DNA from: Devosia sp. Root685
GTDB lineage: Bacteria > Pseudomonadota > Alphaproteobacteria > Rhizobiales > Devosiaceae
Direction of reading: 5' to 3'
NCBI RefSeq assembly: GCF_001427875.1
Contig: NZ_LMHK01000002.1
Location: 124,001 to 188,000, forward strand
Length of the DNA stretch: 64,000 nucleotides
Made by a program: the position numbers and the translations under genes. A model generated the notes under the pieces. It had not been told where the DNA came from, made no database searches, and saw only the letters and a list, made by a program, of their open reading frames with translations. This document shows, one piece after another, positions 18,384 to 27,310 of this stretch (its first letter is position 1; each line of letters opens with the position of its first letter).

Positions 18384-19115
18384 TCACGCCCCCAGCCTAA
18401 ACCCCCGCATCCGCTCATAAAACGGCCGCGCTTCATCCGCTATCTTAGCCAGCCACCCCGGCAATTCCCCCGCTTCATCCGGCGGCGAAAACCCGGTGCT
18501 ATTATAAACCGCTCCATACCAATGCGGCCCCCAAACCCCATCCTCCGCATGCGCCCCCTTGGGCCAGGTCAGCATCGCCGGATCCCACTCCAACCCCACT
18601 GCCTTGCAAAGCGCCGACAGCGTCCTCTCGGGATCGCGTCTGATATCGTCGCTATCCACTACCACCGGCGCCTTGCCCGTCCGCTGCGCCACGCGATCAA
18701 ACAACATCGCCTGCCCCTCGAACCCAATATCGGCCAGCGTCACGCTCTCCCGCTTCTGCGCATAAGACGCCAACACCCGCTCCGGCGCGCGCAGCAGGAA
18801 CACATTGGTGACCCGATCCATCCAGTCGAGCGGAAAGCCATCCACCATGTGATGGCTCATATGCTTCTGATACCAGACCGTCTTCCCCCCCGGCACCGGC
18901 CCCAAAATCTGCCGCACCACCGCCTCGGCATCCTGCGGCTGCGACGCCATCACCTCCTCACGCATAGGATGATCGAGCCCCGTCGCCTTCAAATAAGCCG
19001 CATAAAACGGCTCGTCGCTGACGAAACAATCCGCCCGCGATGAAAAACTCCGCATCATCGCCGTCGAAAGATTCCGCGGCCCCGACCACATGGCAATCCG
19101 TCTCACCGCGCTCAT
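18384..19115 (-). CDS. Sulfotransferase-like protein
   Basis: 243 aa. It opens with MWSGPRNLSTAMMRSFSSR, a P-loop-like sulfotransferase 5'-phosphosulfate binding motif, followed by YQKHMSHHMVDG and VFLLRAPERVLASYAQKR, the second nucleotide-binding region (arginine and Ser of the RxPxxxxxS type). Proteins of this group are often misnamed branched-chain aminotransferase-like because they are linked to class IV aminotransferases. Here it overlaps such a gene by 4 bp, so the two act together. A metabolite sulfotransferase role is inferred; the acceptor is unknown. Confidence 0.7.
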   Translation of the reverse strand: MSAVRRIAMWSGPRNLSTAMMRSFSSRADCFVSDEPFYAAYLKATGLDHPMREEVMASQPQDAEAVVRQILGPVPGGKTVWYQKHMSHHMVDGFPLDWMDRVTNVFLLRAPERVLASYAQKRESVTLADIGFEGQAMLFDRVAQRTGKAPVVVDSDDIRRDPERTLSALCKAVGLEWDPAMLTWPKGAHAEDGVWGPHWYGAVYNSTGFSPPDEAGELPGWLAKIADEARPFYERMRGFRLGA

Positions 19116-20041
19116 GGCCGGAACGTCTCCCGCTCGATCAGCTCACGATAAAGCCCTGCCAGGCGCGCCGTCATCTCCCCCGGTATCGGCCCCGGCCCCG
19201 TCAACGGATGCCCCATCCGCCGTCCATCCACCTCGCGCACGGAGGTCAGCCCGGCAAACGTCCCGGTCACAAAGGCCTCGTCCGCCCCATAGACATCGGT
19301 CAGCGAGAAATTCTTCTGCCGCACCGTGATCCCCGCGGCCTCAGCCACCCGGATGATATTCCCCCGCGTAATCCCGCCAAGGCAATAATCCCCGGTCGAG
19401 GTCCAAACCTCACCCCGCCGCACGATGAAAAAATGCGTCGAATTACACGTCGCCACAAACCCCTGCGGATCGAGCATCAGCGCCTCATCCGCTCCCGCCT
19501 TCGCCGCCTGGATACACGCCTGAATACAGTTCAGCTTGGAATGCGAATTGAGCTTCTGATCCTGCATATCCGGCGCCGTCCGCCGGATCGTCGAGGTAAA
19601 CAGCGAAATCCCGTCCGGCTTGGCCGACGGCGCCTTGTATTCGGGAATGATGACAATGGTCGCATCGCCAATCGTCACGCGCGGGTCCTGATAAGGCGTC
19701 GCCTTGATCCCCCGCGTCACCATCAGCCGGATATGCACGCCATCGGTCATGCCGTTGGCAGCAAGACAATCAAAAATCCGCTTCACCAACGCGTCCGGCG
19801 TCAGCCCCACCGAAAAATCGAGCGCCTTCGCCCCCTCGTAAAGCCGCTCCAGATGCGCCCACAAAAACGGTATCCCGCCCTCATGCAGCCGCAACCCCTC
19901 CCAAACGCCGTCCCCCAGCACGAACCCTGAGTCGAAAACCGAAACCACCGCCTTGTCCCGCGGCATCAGTTGATCATTGACGGCAATCAGAATGGAAGCA
20001 TTGCGCGGATCGTCCGCATAGGCATGAACGCCATAGGCCAT
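19112..20041 (-). CDS. PLP class IV aminotransferase, atypical active site
   Basis: 309 aa branched-chain/D-amino acid aminotransferase fold. N-terminal DSGFVLGDGVWEGLR and the PLP Lys in SHSKLN (Lys169) are present. In canonical members a Glu binding the PLP pyridine nitrogen occurs in E-x-x-x-x-N-(I/L)-F; here the segment is TCNSTHFF (residue 198 Thr, and His for Asn), so that Glu appears lost. Start at MAYGVHAY (20041) chosen on domain length; the frame is open upstream into non-coding sequence. Overlaps the sulfotransferase-like gene by 4 bp. Substrate not predictable. Confidence 0.78.
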   Translation of the reverse strand: MAYGVHAYADDPRNASILIAVNDQLMPRDKAVVSVFDSGFVLGDGVWEGLRLHEGGIPFLWAHLERLYEGAKALDFSVGLTPDALVKRIFDCLAANGMTDGVHIRLMVTRGIKATPYQDPRVTIGDATIVIIPEYKAPSAKPDGISLFTSTIRRTAPDMQDQKLNSHSKLNCIQACIQAAKAGADEALMLDPQGFVATCNSTHFFIVRRGEVWTSTGDYCLGGITRGNIIRVAEAAGITVRQKNFSLTDVYGADEAFVTGTFAGLTSVREVDGRRMGHPLTGPGPIPGEMTARLAGLYRELIERETFRP

Positions 20042-20583
20042 AAGAGAAGGCTTTCGAGTTGTTAGTCGCCGCGGAAACATCTCCTCTTGGAAGACGGAAG
20101 TCGAGAGCAGTCTTCCGTCTACCCCACTACGCCGGCCCCAACCGAATTCGCCATAGTGCAATCGGCGACTTTGGCAGGATCCAGCCACATACTCGATGCA
20201 ACACCTCCCCCTTGATGGGGGAGGATGGGAGGGGGTGCGGGAGCCACGATATCAGAGCGTGAACGCACCCCTCCCCCCACCAAGAGGAGGGCGCCACACC
20301 GAGCCTGTGCCCCCACCAAAAGTACCAAAAAACCAAAATTTTTGACCATCTGGACGAAACTGTCACAATTGGGCAATCTCACCTCGCGGCTGGGAGGACG
20401 CGAGCAGATGGGTAGATAGGCGCAATGTACTGGTATTGCGGCAAGTATCGCCCGCTCATGGGCGACGCCTCGCTGTCATTCAACCGTCATTGCACTGTCA
20501 TCTCGCCCCTCTACTCCCTCGCCCGTTCGCAGCGGCTATCCCCCACGGGAAAGCCCGCGACTGCTCATTCAGGGAGACAAAGA
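20042..20583. other. Intergenic region before the ABC operon
   Basis: About 540 bp between divergent genes. It includes a family A repeat (20198-20292) and a CTGTCACAATT element (20360-20370) identical to one before the 5'-nucleotidase gene. The remaining sequence shows no convincing gene; ORFs here are low-complexity or repeat-encoded. Confidence 0.6.
20198..20292. repeat. Family A palindrome, two copies facing
   Basis: CACCTCCCCC-ttgat-GGGGGAGG-ATGGGAGGGGGTG, then GGGAGCCACGAT, and a degenerate mirror CACCCCTCCCCCCACCAAGAGGAGGG. Same edges and flank as at 2.4 kb. Confidence 0.75.
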
Positions 20584-21693
20584 ATGACGTTCAAGTCTGC
20601 GCTGACCACTTCGGTTTCGCTTCTCACCGTGCTCAGCTTCTCAGCTCCGACTTTCGCCCAAACCGATCTCACAGCGCTTTACGACGCCGCCAAGGCCGAA
20701 GGCCAGCTGACCGTGATCGCCCTGCCCCATTCCTGGTGCAACTATGGCGGCGTGATCGAAGGTTTTAAGGCCAAGTATCCCGGCATCACCGTCAATGAAC
20801 TGAACCCCGACGCCGGTTCGGCCGACGAGCTCGAAGCCGTCCGCGCCAACAAGGGCAATACCGGCCCGCAGGCCCCCGACGTTCTCGACATCGGTCTCGC
20901 CTTCGGCCCGCAGGCCAAGGACGAAGGCCTGCTGCAGGCCTATAAGGTCTCGACCTGGGACGAGATCCCGGACGACGCCAAGGACGCTGAAGGCTTCTGG
21001 TACGGCGACTATTATGGCGTGCTCGCCTTCGGCATCAACAAGGACATCATCACCGGCGACAACCCGGCGACCTGGGCTGACCTGAACAAGGACGAGTTCG
21101 CCAACTCCGTCGCTCTGGCCGGTGATCCGCGTACCGCCAACAACGCCATCATGTCGGTCTTTGCCGCGGGTCTCTCGACCGGCGCCGCTCAGGACGCCGC
21201 CGCCCAGGCCGGTCTTGAATACTTCAAGGCCCTCAACGACAAGGGCAATTTCGTCCCCGTCGACGCCGAAGCCGCTGCAATCGCTCAGGGCACGACCCCG
21301 ATCGCCATCAATTGGGACTACAACCTCCTCGCCGCGCGCGACAACCTCAACGGCAACCCGCCGATCGAAGTCGTCGTGCCGTCCGACGGCGTTGTCGCCG
21401 GCGTCTACGTCCAGGCCATTTCGGCCTTCGCGCCCCACCCGAACTCGGCCAAACTCTGGATGGAATACCTCTATTCCGACGAAGGTCAGCTCGGCTGGCT
21501 CGCTGGCTACTGCCACCCGATCCGCTTCAACGCCCTCGCCGAAGCCGGCAAACTCCCGGCCGACCTGATGGAAAAGCTCCCCGAAGCCGAGAACTACGCC
21601 AAGGCCGTGTTCCCCTCCATCGAAGAGCAGAACGCCAACAAAGCCACCATCACCGGCGGCTGGGACTCCACCGTCGGCGCTTCGGTTCAGTAA
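20584..21693 (+). CDS. ABC importer periplasmic binding protein (PotD/AfuA-like), substrate unknown
   Basis: 369 aa. Signal peptide MTFKSALTTSVSLLTVLSFSAPTFA|Q, then a family-1 solute-binding fold (LYDAAKAEGQLTVIALPHSWC..., INWDYNLLAARDNL, VVPSDGVVAGVY). Two Cys (SWCNY, GYCHP) could form a disulfide. The following two permeases and PotA-like ATPase place the system in the polyamine / ferric iron / phosphonate importer group; no residues seen decide the ligand. Start at 20584 has GGGAGACAAAG upstream and gives a clean signal peptide. A CTGTCAC element upstream hints at phosphate control but is weak. Confidence 0.8.
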   Translation: MTFKSALTTSVSLLTVLSFSAPTFAQTDLTALYDAAKAEGQLTVIALPHSWCNYGGVIEGFKAKYPGITVNELNPDAGSADELEAVRANKGNTGPQAPDVLDIGLAFGPQAKDEGLLQAYKVSTWDEIPDDAKDAEGFWYGDYYGVLAFGINKDIITGDNPATWADLNKDEFANSVALAGDPRTANNAIMSVFAAGLSTGAAQDAAAQAGLEYFKALNDKGNFVPVDAEAAAIAQGTTPIAINWDYNLLAARDNLNGNPPIEVVVPSDGVVAGVYVQAISAFAPHPNSAKLWMEYLYSDEGQLGWLAGYCHPIRFNALAEAGKLPADLMEKLPEAENYAKAVFPSIEEQNANKATITGGWDSTVGASVQ

Positions 21694-21716
21694 ACTAAGC
21701 ATCTGAACTCCAAGTC

Positions 21717-21924
21717 GACACCCTCCCCCTTGTGGGGAGGGATCAAGGGTGGGGGTGTGTGAGCCACAATATGCAGGCCCCACACCCCCTCCCATCCTCC
21801 CCCATCAAGGGGGAGGTGCAGATCGAGTTTTTCGGCATGCATCGTGCCAGTTTCCCGCATCCCTCACACGAGTGGAGCGGTACCTCCCCCTTGATGGGGG
21901 AGGCTAGGAGGGGGTGGGGCAACC
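21717..21924. repeat. Family A palindromes, three copies
   Basis: ACCCTCCCCCTTGTGGGGAGGG at 21720-21741, then the core CCTCCCCC-atcaa-GGGGGAGG near 21797-21817, and CCTCCCCC-ttgat-GGGGGAGG-CTAGGAGGGGGTG near 21883-21917, with GTGAGCCACAAT after the first. They fill the space between the binding protein and first permease genes. Confidence 0.8.
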
Positions 21925-21940
21925 CGCACAGCGTCAAAGT

Positions 21941-22807
21941 ATGGCATCATCATCTACACCCCGCCGCATCCCCTGGGACGCCCTAGCGGTCTTCCCCTTC
22001 ATCCTCTTCGCGGTGATGTTCCTCTTCCTGCCCACCTTCTCCCTCATCGGCGGCGCCTTCACCGATCGCGCCGGCAATTTCACCCTCGATAATATCGCTG
22101 GCCTCTTCACCGACCAGATCATGGCCGCCTACTGGATTTCGATCCGCATTTCCGGCGCCTCCGCCATTCTCGGCGCACTGATCGGCCTTGCCATCACGCT
22201 CGCCATCATCCGCGGAAAACTGCCTCAGGGCCTCCGCTCCGCCGTCATGACCTTTTCCGGCGTCGCCTCCAATTTCGCCGGCGTCCCCCTCGCCTTCGCC
22301 TTCATCGCCACGCTAGGGCGCCTCGGCCTTGCCACCATCATCCTCAAAACCGTCTTCGGCATCGACATTTACCGCTCCGGCTTCAACCTCTTCTCCTTCT
22401 GGGGCCTGACGCTCACCTATCTCTATTTCCAGATTCCGCTAATGGTCCTGACCATCGCCCCGGCTATCGACGGCCTCAAGAAAGAGTGGAACGAAGCCGC
22501 GCAAACCCTCGGCGCCTCAACCTGGCAGTTCTGGCGCTATATCGGCTTCCCCATCCTCTGGCCCTCCGTCCTCGGCACCCTGTCGCTGCTCTTCGCCAAT
22601 GCCTTCGGCGCCATCGCCACCGCCTGGGCGCTGACCGGCTCGAACCTCAACATCGTCACCGTGCTGCTCTACAATCAGATCCGCGGCGATGCCCTGCAAA
22701 ACCCCGGCCTCGGCGCCGCCCTTGCGCTGGGCATGATCGTCATCACCTCGCTCGCCAACGTCATCTATCTCGTTGTCGCCGCTCGCGCCGAAAGGTGGAT
22801 GAAATGA
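21941..22807 (+). CDS. ABC importer permease 1 (PotB/ThiP-like)
   Basis: 288 aa permease; helices include VFPFILFAVMFLFLPTFSLIGG and ATLGRLGLATIILKTVFG. The cytoplasmic EAA-type loop reads KKEWNEAAQTLGASTWQFWRYIGFPI. Start taken at the ATG at 21941 (MASSSTPRRIPWD); the GTG further upstream lies inside a repeat. It overlaps the next permease by 4 bp. Confidence 0.83.
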   Translation: MASSSTPRRIPWDALAVFPFILFAVMFLFLPTFSLIGGAFTDRAGNFTLDNIAGLFTDQIMAAYWISIRISGASAILGALIGLAITLAIIRGKLPQGLRSAVMTFSGVASNFAGVPLAFAFIATLGRLGLATIILKTVFGIDIYRSGFNLFSFWGLTLTYLYFQIPLMVLTIAPAIDGLKKEWNEAAQTLGASTWQFWRYIGFPILWPSVLGTLSLLFANAFGAIATAWALTGSNLNIVTVLLYNQIRGDALQNPGLGAALALGMIVITSLANVIYLVVAARAERWMK

Positions 22808-23595
22808 AGTCAGACAAATTCTGGGCCTGGCTCGTCTTCATCCTCGGCAGCGCCTATTTCGTCGTCCCGCTCGCCGCCACCTTCGAATTTTCCCTCCGCA
22901 TGCGTCGCGGCGAATACTCTTTCGACGCCTATGCCTCGGTCTTTTCCGACCCCTACTTTGCCTCGAGCTTCACCTATTCGGTCGTCGTCGGCCTCTTCAC
23001 CATCATCGTCGGCATTTTCGTCGTCGTCCCGGCGGTCTATTTCGTCCGCCTGCGCATGCCCTGGCTCAAGCCGATCATGGAGTTCATCACCCTCCTGCCG
23101 CTGGTCATCCCCGCGCTGGTGCTGGTCTATGGCTATATCCGCCTCTACGGCTCATCCTCCTTCATCCCCTTCACCGGCTCCGTCCTCGGCACCGACATCC
23201 TCCTCACCTGCGCCTACGTCACCCTCGCCCTCCCCTACATGTACCGGGCCGTCGACAACGGCATGCGCACCATCGATATCGGCACCCTCACCGAAGCCGC
23301 CCAGATCGCCGGCGCCAATCAGCTCCAGATCATCGCCCAGATCATCCTGCCCAACATTCTCGTCGCCATCCTCTCCGGCGCCTTCCTCACCTTCGCCATC
23401 GTCATCGGCGAATTCACCATTGCGAGCCTCCTCAATCGTCCGGCCTTCGGCCCCTATCTCGTCGGCATCGGCACCAACCGCGCCTATGAGCCTGCGGCGC
23501 TCGCCATCATTTCTTTCATCATCACTTGGGGCGCCATGGGCATGATCAACGTGCTCGGCCGCTTCGCCCCCCGCACTTCCGCCAGGACCGACTGA
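22804..23595 (+). CDS. ABC importer permease 2 (PotC-like)
   Basis: 263 aa permease starting MKSDKFWAWLVFILGSAYFVVPL; EAA loop TLTEAAQIAGANQLQIIAQIILP. Start overlaps the previous stop (ATGA), giving tight coupling; a longer frame upstream is the out-of-frame shadow of permease 1. Forms the heterodimeric channel with permease 1. Confidence 0.83.
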   Translation: MKSDKFWAWLVFILGSAYFVVPLAATFEFSLRMRRGEYSFDAYASVFSDPYFASSFTYSVVVGLFTIIVGIFVVVPAVYFVRLRMPWLKPIMEFITLLPLVIPALVLVYGYIRLYGSSSFIPFTGSVLGTDILLTCAYVTLALPYMYRAVDNGMRTIDIGTLTEAAQIAGANQLQIIAQIILPNILVAILSGAFLTFAIVIGEFTIASLLNRPAFGPYLVGIGTNRAYEPAALAIISFIITWGAMGMINVLGRFAPRTSARTD

Positions 23596-23597
23596 CC

Positions 23598-24581
23598 ATG
23601 GCCGCCTTCCTCGAAGTCCAGAACCTCGTCAAATCCTTCGGCACCAACACCGTCGTCAAAGGCGTCAATTTCGCCTTCGATAAGGGCGAGTTCATCTCCC
23701 TCCTCGGCCCCTCCGGCTGTGGCAAAACCACGATCCTGCGCATGATCGCCGGCTTCGAGCGCCCCACCTCAGGCGCCATCCGCATCGACGGCGAAGACCT
23801 GACGCACTTAAAACCCAATCAGCGCAAGCTCGGCATGGTCTTCCAGGCCTATGCCCTCTTCCCCAATCTCACCGTCGGCGACAACATCGCCTTTGGCCTG
23901 AAAATCGCCGGTATGCCCGCCGACCAGCGCCGCGCCCGCGTCGAGGAGATGCTCAGGCTTATCGGCCTTCCCGGCTTTGAAAAGCGCTACCCCTATGAAA
24001 TGTCGGGCGGCCAGCAGCAGCGCGTCGCCCTCGCCCGCGCCATCGCGCCAAAGCCGCGCCTCCTCCTCCTCGATGAACCCCTCTCCGCCCTCGACGCCAA
24101 AATCCGCGTCTCGCTGCGCGAAGAAATCCGCGCCATCCAGCGCGACCTCGGCATCACCACTGTCTTCGTCACCCACGATCAGGAGGAGGCCATGTCCATT
24201 TCCGATCGCATCGTGGTCATGAACGCAGGCAATATCGACCAGATGGGCTCCCCCCACGAAATCTACAATCGCCCCGCGACCCGCTTCGTCGCCGGTTTCG
24301 TCGGCCAGCTCAACACGCTCCCCGAGGCCACCTTCGGCCCCAACCGCGCCATCCGCCCCGAGCTGATCTCCCTCGCCCCCCGCCCGGACACCGACACGAC
24401 CCTCACCGGCACCATCTCCGACGTCGGCTTCCTCGGCTCCGTCGTCCGCCTCCGCGTCGATGTCGCCGGCACCCCCATCAACATCGACACCTTCAACAGC
24501 CACTCCACCACCCCACCCCAGCGCGGCGACACCATAACCCTGCACCTCGCCACCAAGGATGTTCTTACGCTGGGGGCTTAA
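23598..24581 (+). CDS. ABC importer ATPase (PotA/FbpC-like)
   Basis: 327 aa. Walker A GPSGCGKTT, Q-loop FQAYALFPNL, signature MSGGQQQRVA, Walker B LLLLDEPLSALD, H-loop VTHDQEEAM; C-terminal TOBE-like domain (TISDVGFLGSVVRLRVDVAG). Starts 2 bp after the second permease stop. Completes the importer. Confidence 0.87.
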   Translation: MAAFLEVQNLVKSFGTNTVVKGVNFAFDKGEFISLLGPSGCGKTTILRMIAGFERPTSGAIRIDGEDLTHLKPNQRKLGMVFQAYALFPNLTVGDNIAFGLKIAGMPADQRRARVEEMLRLIGLPGFEKRYPYEMSGGQQQRVALARAIAPKPRLLLLDEPLSALDAKIRVSLREEIRAIQRDLGITTVFVTHDQEEAMSISDRIVVMNAGNIDQMGSPHEIYNRPATRFVAGFVGQLNTLPEATFGPNRAIRPELISLAPRPDTDTTLTGTISDVGFLGSVVRLRVDVAGTPINIDTFNSHSTTPPQRGDTITLHLATKDVLTLGA

Positions 24582-24609
24582 TTCCACGGGCATTCCAAAC
24601 CCGCCCCAC

Positions 24610-24745
24610 CCACCGTGCGGTCCCTCCCCCTATCAGGGGGACTTCGATAGCGTCCCGAAGGGGAAATCGCGCCAGTGGCGCGATTTAAGCTGAGAAGGCC
24701 ATGAGAGCTGCGCTCGAATGGCAAAGGTGGGGGTCCTCCTACGCC
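24610..24745. repeat. Degenerate family A repeat
   Basis: CCCTCCCCCTATCAGGGGGA is followed by about 100 bp of unrelated sequence (including AAATCGCGCCAGTGGCGCGATTT, a separate hairpin at 24664-24686) and then GGTGGGGGTCC, as if a paired repeat had been interrupted. Confidence 0.5.
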
Positions 24746-24826
24746 ACTCGCACGCCCACCCCAAATACCCTTTGACCCCCACCCCCACCCCGGCCCATTC
24801 TCCCCATAGCCACAGGGAATCGCGCC

Positions 24827-25660
24827 ATGGACACCACCTTCGTCACCACCGAATGGCTCGCCGCCCATTTCAGCGACCCCAATCTCATCGTCGTTGACGC
24901 CAGCTGGCACCTGCCCAACGCATCGCGCAATGCCCAGGCCGAATACCTCGCCGGCCACATCCCCGGCGCTGTCTTCTTCGACATCGATGGCATCGCCGAC
25001 ACATCCACCAATCTGCCCCACATGCTCCCCTCGCCCGAGGATTTCGCCCACATGGTCGGCGCCCTCGGCATCGGCAGCGACATGACTGTGGTCATCTATG
25101 ACGAACTCGGCCTCTTCAGCGCCCCCCGCGTCTGGTGGACCTTCAAAACCTTCGGCGCCGAAAACGTGCACATCCTTTCCGGCGGCGGCCCAAAGTGGCG
25201 CGCCGAACGCCGCCCCCTCGAAGCCGGCCTCGTCGCCAAACCGCCCGCCCATTTCGAGGCAAAATTCCACCCCGACCGCGTCGTCGATTTCGACGCCGTC
25301 CGCGCCCGCAGCCAGGATGAAGAGGCACAAATCCTCGACGCCCGCCCCGCCCAGCGCTTCCACGCCGAAGTCCCTGAGCCGCGGCCCGGCGTCCGTGCCG
25401 GCCACATCCCCAATAGCCGCAATATCCCGGTGAGCCTGCTGTCCGAAAACGGCGCTATGAAGTCCCCCGAAGCGCTCGCCGCCATCTTCGCCGATCGCGG
25501 CGTCGACCTCTCAAAACCCATCATCACCTCCTGCGGCTCCGGCGTCACCGCCTCCACCCTGGCCCTTGCGCTAGAACAAGTCGGTGCCAAAACCGTAGCC
25601 GTCTATGACGGCTCTTGGTCCGAATGGGGCGCCAGGCCAGACGCGGAAGTCGAGAGCTAA
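24827..25660 (+). CDS. sseA: 3-mercaptopyruvate / thiosulfate sulfurtransferase
   Basis: 277 aa tandem rhodanese protein. The N-terminal domain carries LIVVDASWHLP and HIPGAVFFDID; the active C-terminal domain carries ILDARPAQRFHAE, AGHIPNSRNIP and the catalytic loop CGSGVTA (Cys236), typical of mercaptopyruvate sulfurtransferases. Transfers sulfane sulfur from 3-mercaptopyruvate (or thiosulfate) to acceptors in the cytoplasm. Separated from the ABC operon by 245 bp with a repeat and hairpins, so probably its own unit. CAGGGAAT precedes the ATG. Confidence 0.9.
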   Translation: MDTTFVTTEWLAAHFSDPNLIVVDASWHLPNASRNAQAEYLAGHIPGAVFFDIDGIADTSTNLPHMLPSPEDFAHMVGALGIGSDMTVVIYDELGLFSAPRVWWTFKTFGAENVHILSGGGPKWRAERRPLEAGLVAKPPAHFEAKFHPDRVVDFDAVRARSQDEEAQILDARPAQRFHAEVPEPRPGVRAGHIPNSRNIPVSLLSENGAMKSPEALAAIFADRGVDLSKPIITSCGSGVTASTLALALEQVGAKTVAVYDGSWSEWGARPDAEVES

Positions 25661-25663
25661 CCC

Positions 25664-25765
25664 CGCCCCCCAACCTCCCCACCAGGGTGTTTTCACAAAG
25701 CGCGTGCCCCAAACTCGATCTACACCCCCCCTTGATGGGGGAGGTTGGGAGGGGGTGCTGGCACA
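25664..25765. repeat. Family A palindrome copies after sseA
   Basis: CCCCAACCTCCCCACCAGGG (degenerate) and CACCCCCCCTTGATGGGGGAGG-TTGGGAGGGGGTG about 50 bp later. The remainder of the 263-bp gap holds no gene. Confidence 0.75.
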
Positions 25766-25923
25766 CACCATGGCTACGACGTCATGGGCGACCGCCCTCC
25801 TTGGCGGAAGAGGCGGAAGCCCCCTCACTTTCGCGCAATCTTACCGGATTTTAATGTAGCCAAACCGCGCAAGCTGCTAGGCTTGCTTTGATTTTTGCGC
25901 GCCCCACGCAATAGAGGTTTCTT

Positions 25924-27129
25924 TTGATCCGGCAGTTTGTTGCCTCCATCGCGGTGCTTGCTGCGGCCGTCCTTGCCTGGCTCTTTTTTGCGCCCGGCGC
26001 TCCGCAGGTTTTGTCCAATGCCGGCATCGTCCTGCCCTTTGGCCCCCAGGCCCAGGCCGACGCATCCCCCGCCCCCCAAAGCGGCGGGCAAGGACCGCGC
26101 CCCGGCGGCCAGACACAAGGCGGCCCAGGCGGAGGCCGCCCCGGTGGCTTTGCCCCCCGCACCACCAATGTCATTACCACTGGCGTCACTCTCGTCCGCA
26201 TCAACGATACGCTCGCCGCCATCGGCGAAGGCACTCCCGTGCGCTCCGTCACCGTTGCTGCCAATTCAGGCGGCGAGCTGACCGAAGTGCTGGTTCGCCC
26301 CGGCCAGGTCGTGGAAACCGGCGCCACCATCGCCCGCTTCGACGCTGCCGCCGAGCAGATCGAATATGACCGCGCCCAGCTTGCCCTCGAAGACGCCCGC
26401 GCCACCTTCACCCGTACTCAGGGCCTTGCCAGCACCAACGTCGTCGCCGGCACTGCCCTCACCGCTGCCCAGCTCAGCGCCGCCAATGCCGAACTTGCCT
26501 TGCGCAATGCCGAAATGGCCCTGTCGCGCCGCACCATCGAGAGCCCGATCAGCGGCAAGGTCGGCCTCATTCGCGTCACCCCCGGCAATTACGTGCCCGC
26601 CCAGACCACCGTCACCTCCATCGACGATACCTCCTCCATTCTCATCGATTTCTGGGTGCCCGAGCGCTACGCCGCCCAGATCGAGCCCGGCATGGCGGTA
26701 TCGGTCAATGCCATCGCCCTCCCGGGCCAGACATTCACCGGCGACATTTCCGCCATCGATACGCGGATCGACCCGGCCAGCCGCACCCTGCAAGTCCAGG
26801 CCGAAATCCCCAATCCCGAAAACCGCCTTCGCGCCGGCATGAGCTTCACCGTCTCGCTCGCCTTCCCCGGCGAGACCTATCCGGCGGTAAACCCCCTCGC
26901 TATCCTCTGGTCGGCAGAGGGCTCCTATGTCTGGAAATATCTCGACGGCAAGGCCACCCGCGTCATGGCCGAAATCATCCAGCGCAACAGCGATGGCGTC
27001 CTCGTCCGCGCCGATCTCAAACCCGGAGACGCCATCATCACCGAAGGCATTTTGCAATTGAGCGAAGGCGCCTCCGTAACACTGCTCGAAGGCCCGGACG
27101 GCACGGGCACTCCGGTCGCAGCAAACTAG
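25924..27129 (+). CDS. RND efflux periplasmic adaptor (membrane fusion protein)
   Basis: 401 aa. A TTG start at 25924 with AGAGG six bases upstream; the N-terminal helix FVASIAVLAAAVLAWLF anchors or exports it. After a Gly/Pro/Gln-rich linker come the lipoyl-like halves (TEVLVRPGQVVETGATIARFD), a hairpin, the beta-barrel (SISGKVGLIRVTPGNYVP, FWVPERYAAQIEPG) and membrane-proximal domain. It links an inner-membrane RND pump to an outer-membrane channel. The pump gene follows after 181 bp holding a REP pair; no TolC-type gene is present nearby. Confidence 0.87.
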   Translation: MIRQFVASIAVLAAAVLAWLFFAPGAPQVLSNAGIVLPFGPQAQADASPAPQSGGQGPRPGGQTQGGPGGGRPGGFAPRTTNVITTGVTLVRINDTLAAIGEGTPVRSVTVAANSGGELTEVLVRPGQVVETGATIARFDAAAEQIEYDRAQLALEDARATFTRTQGLASTNVVAGTALTAAQLSAANAELALRNAEMALSRRTIESPISGKVGLIRVTPGNYVPAQTTVTSIDDTSSILIDFWVPERYAAQIEPGMAVSVNAIALPGQTFTGDISAIDTRIDPASRTLQVQAEIPNPENRLRAGMSFTVSLAFPGETYPAVNPLAILWSAEGSYVWKYLDGKATRVMAEIIQRNSDGVLVRADLKPGDAIITEGILQLSEGASVTLLEGPDGTGTPVAAN

Positions 27130-27162
27130 GTAACTCATTTGTATTCTGAACACCCCCACCCA

Positions 27163-27240
27163 CGATTGTCACCCCGGCGCAGGCCGGGGCCCATCTTGAG
27201 ATTTCAGGATGGGTCCCGGCTCAAGGCCGGGATGACAGCC
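27163..27240. repeat. Family B REP pair between the adaptor and pump genes
   Basis: TTGTCACCCCGGCGCAGGCCGGGGCCCATCTTGAGAT and its mirror AGGATGGGTCCCGGCTCAAGGCCGGGATGACA with TTTC between. Confidence 0.8.
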
Positions 27241-27310
27241 GGTGCGCTGTGAAGCATCCTGCCGGAAGCTTCGCAGTTGAATAGTAAAACGCCTTAGAGG
27301 AGCCGCCGCC

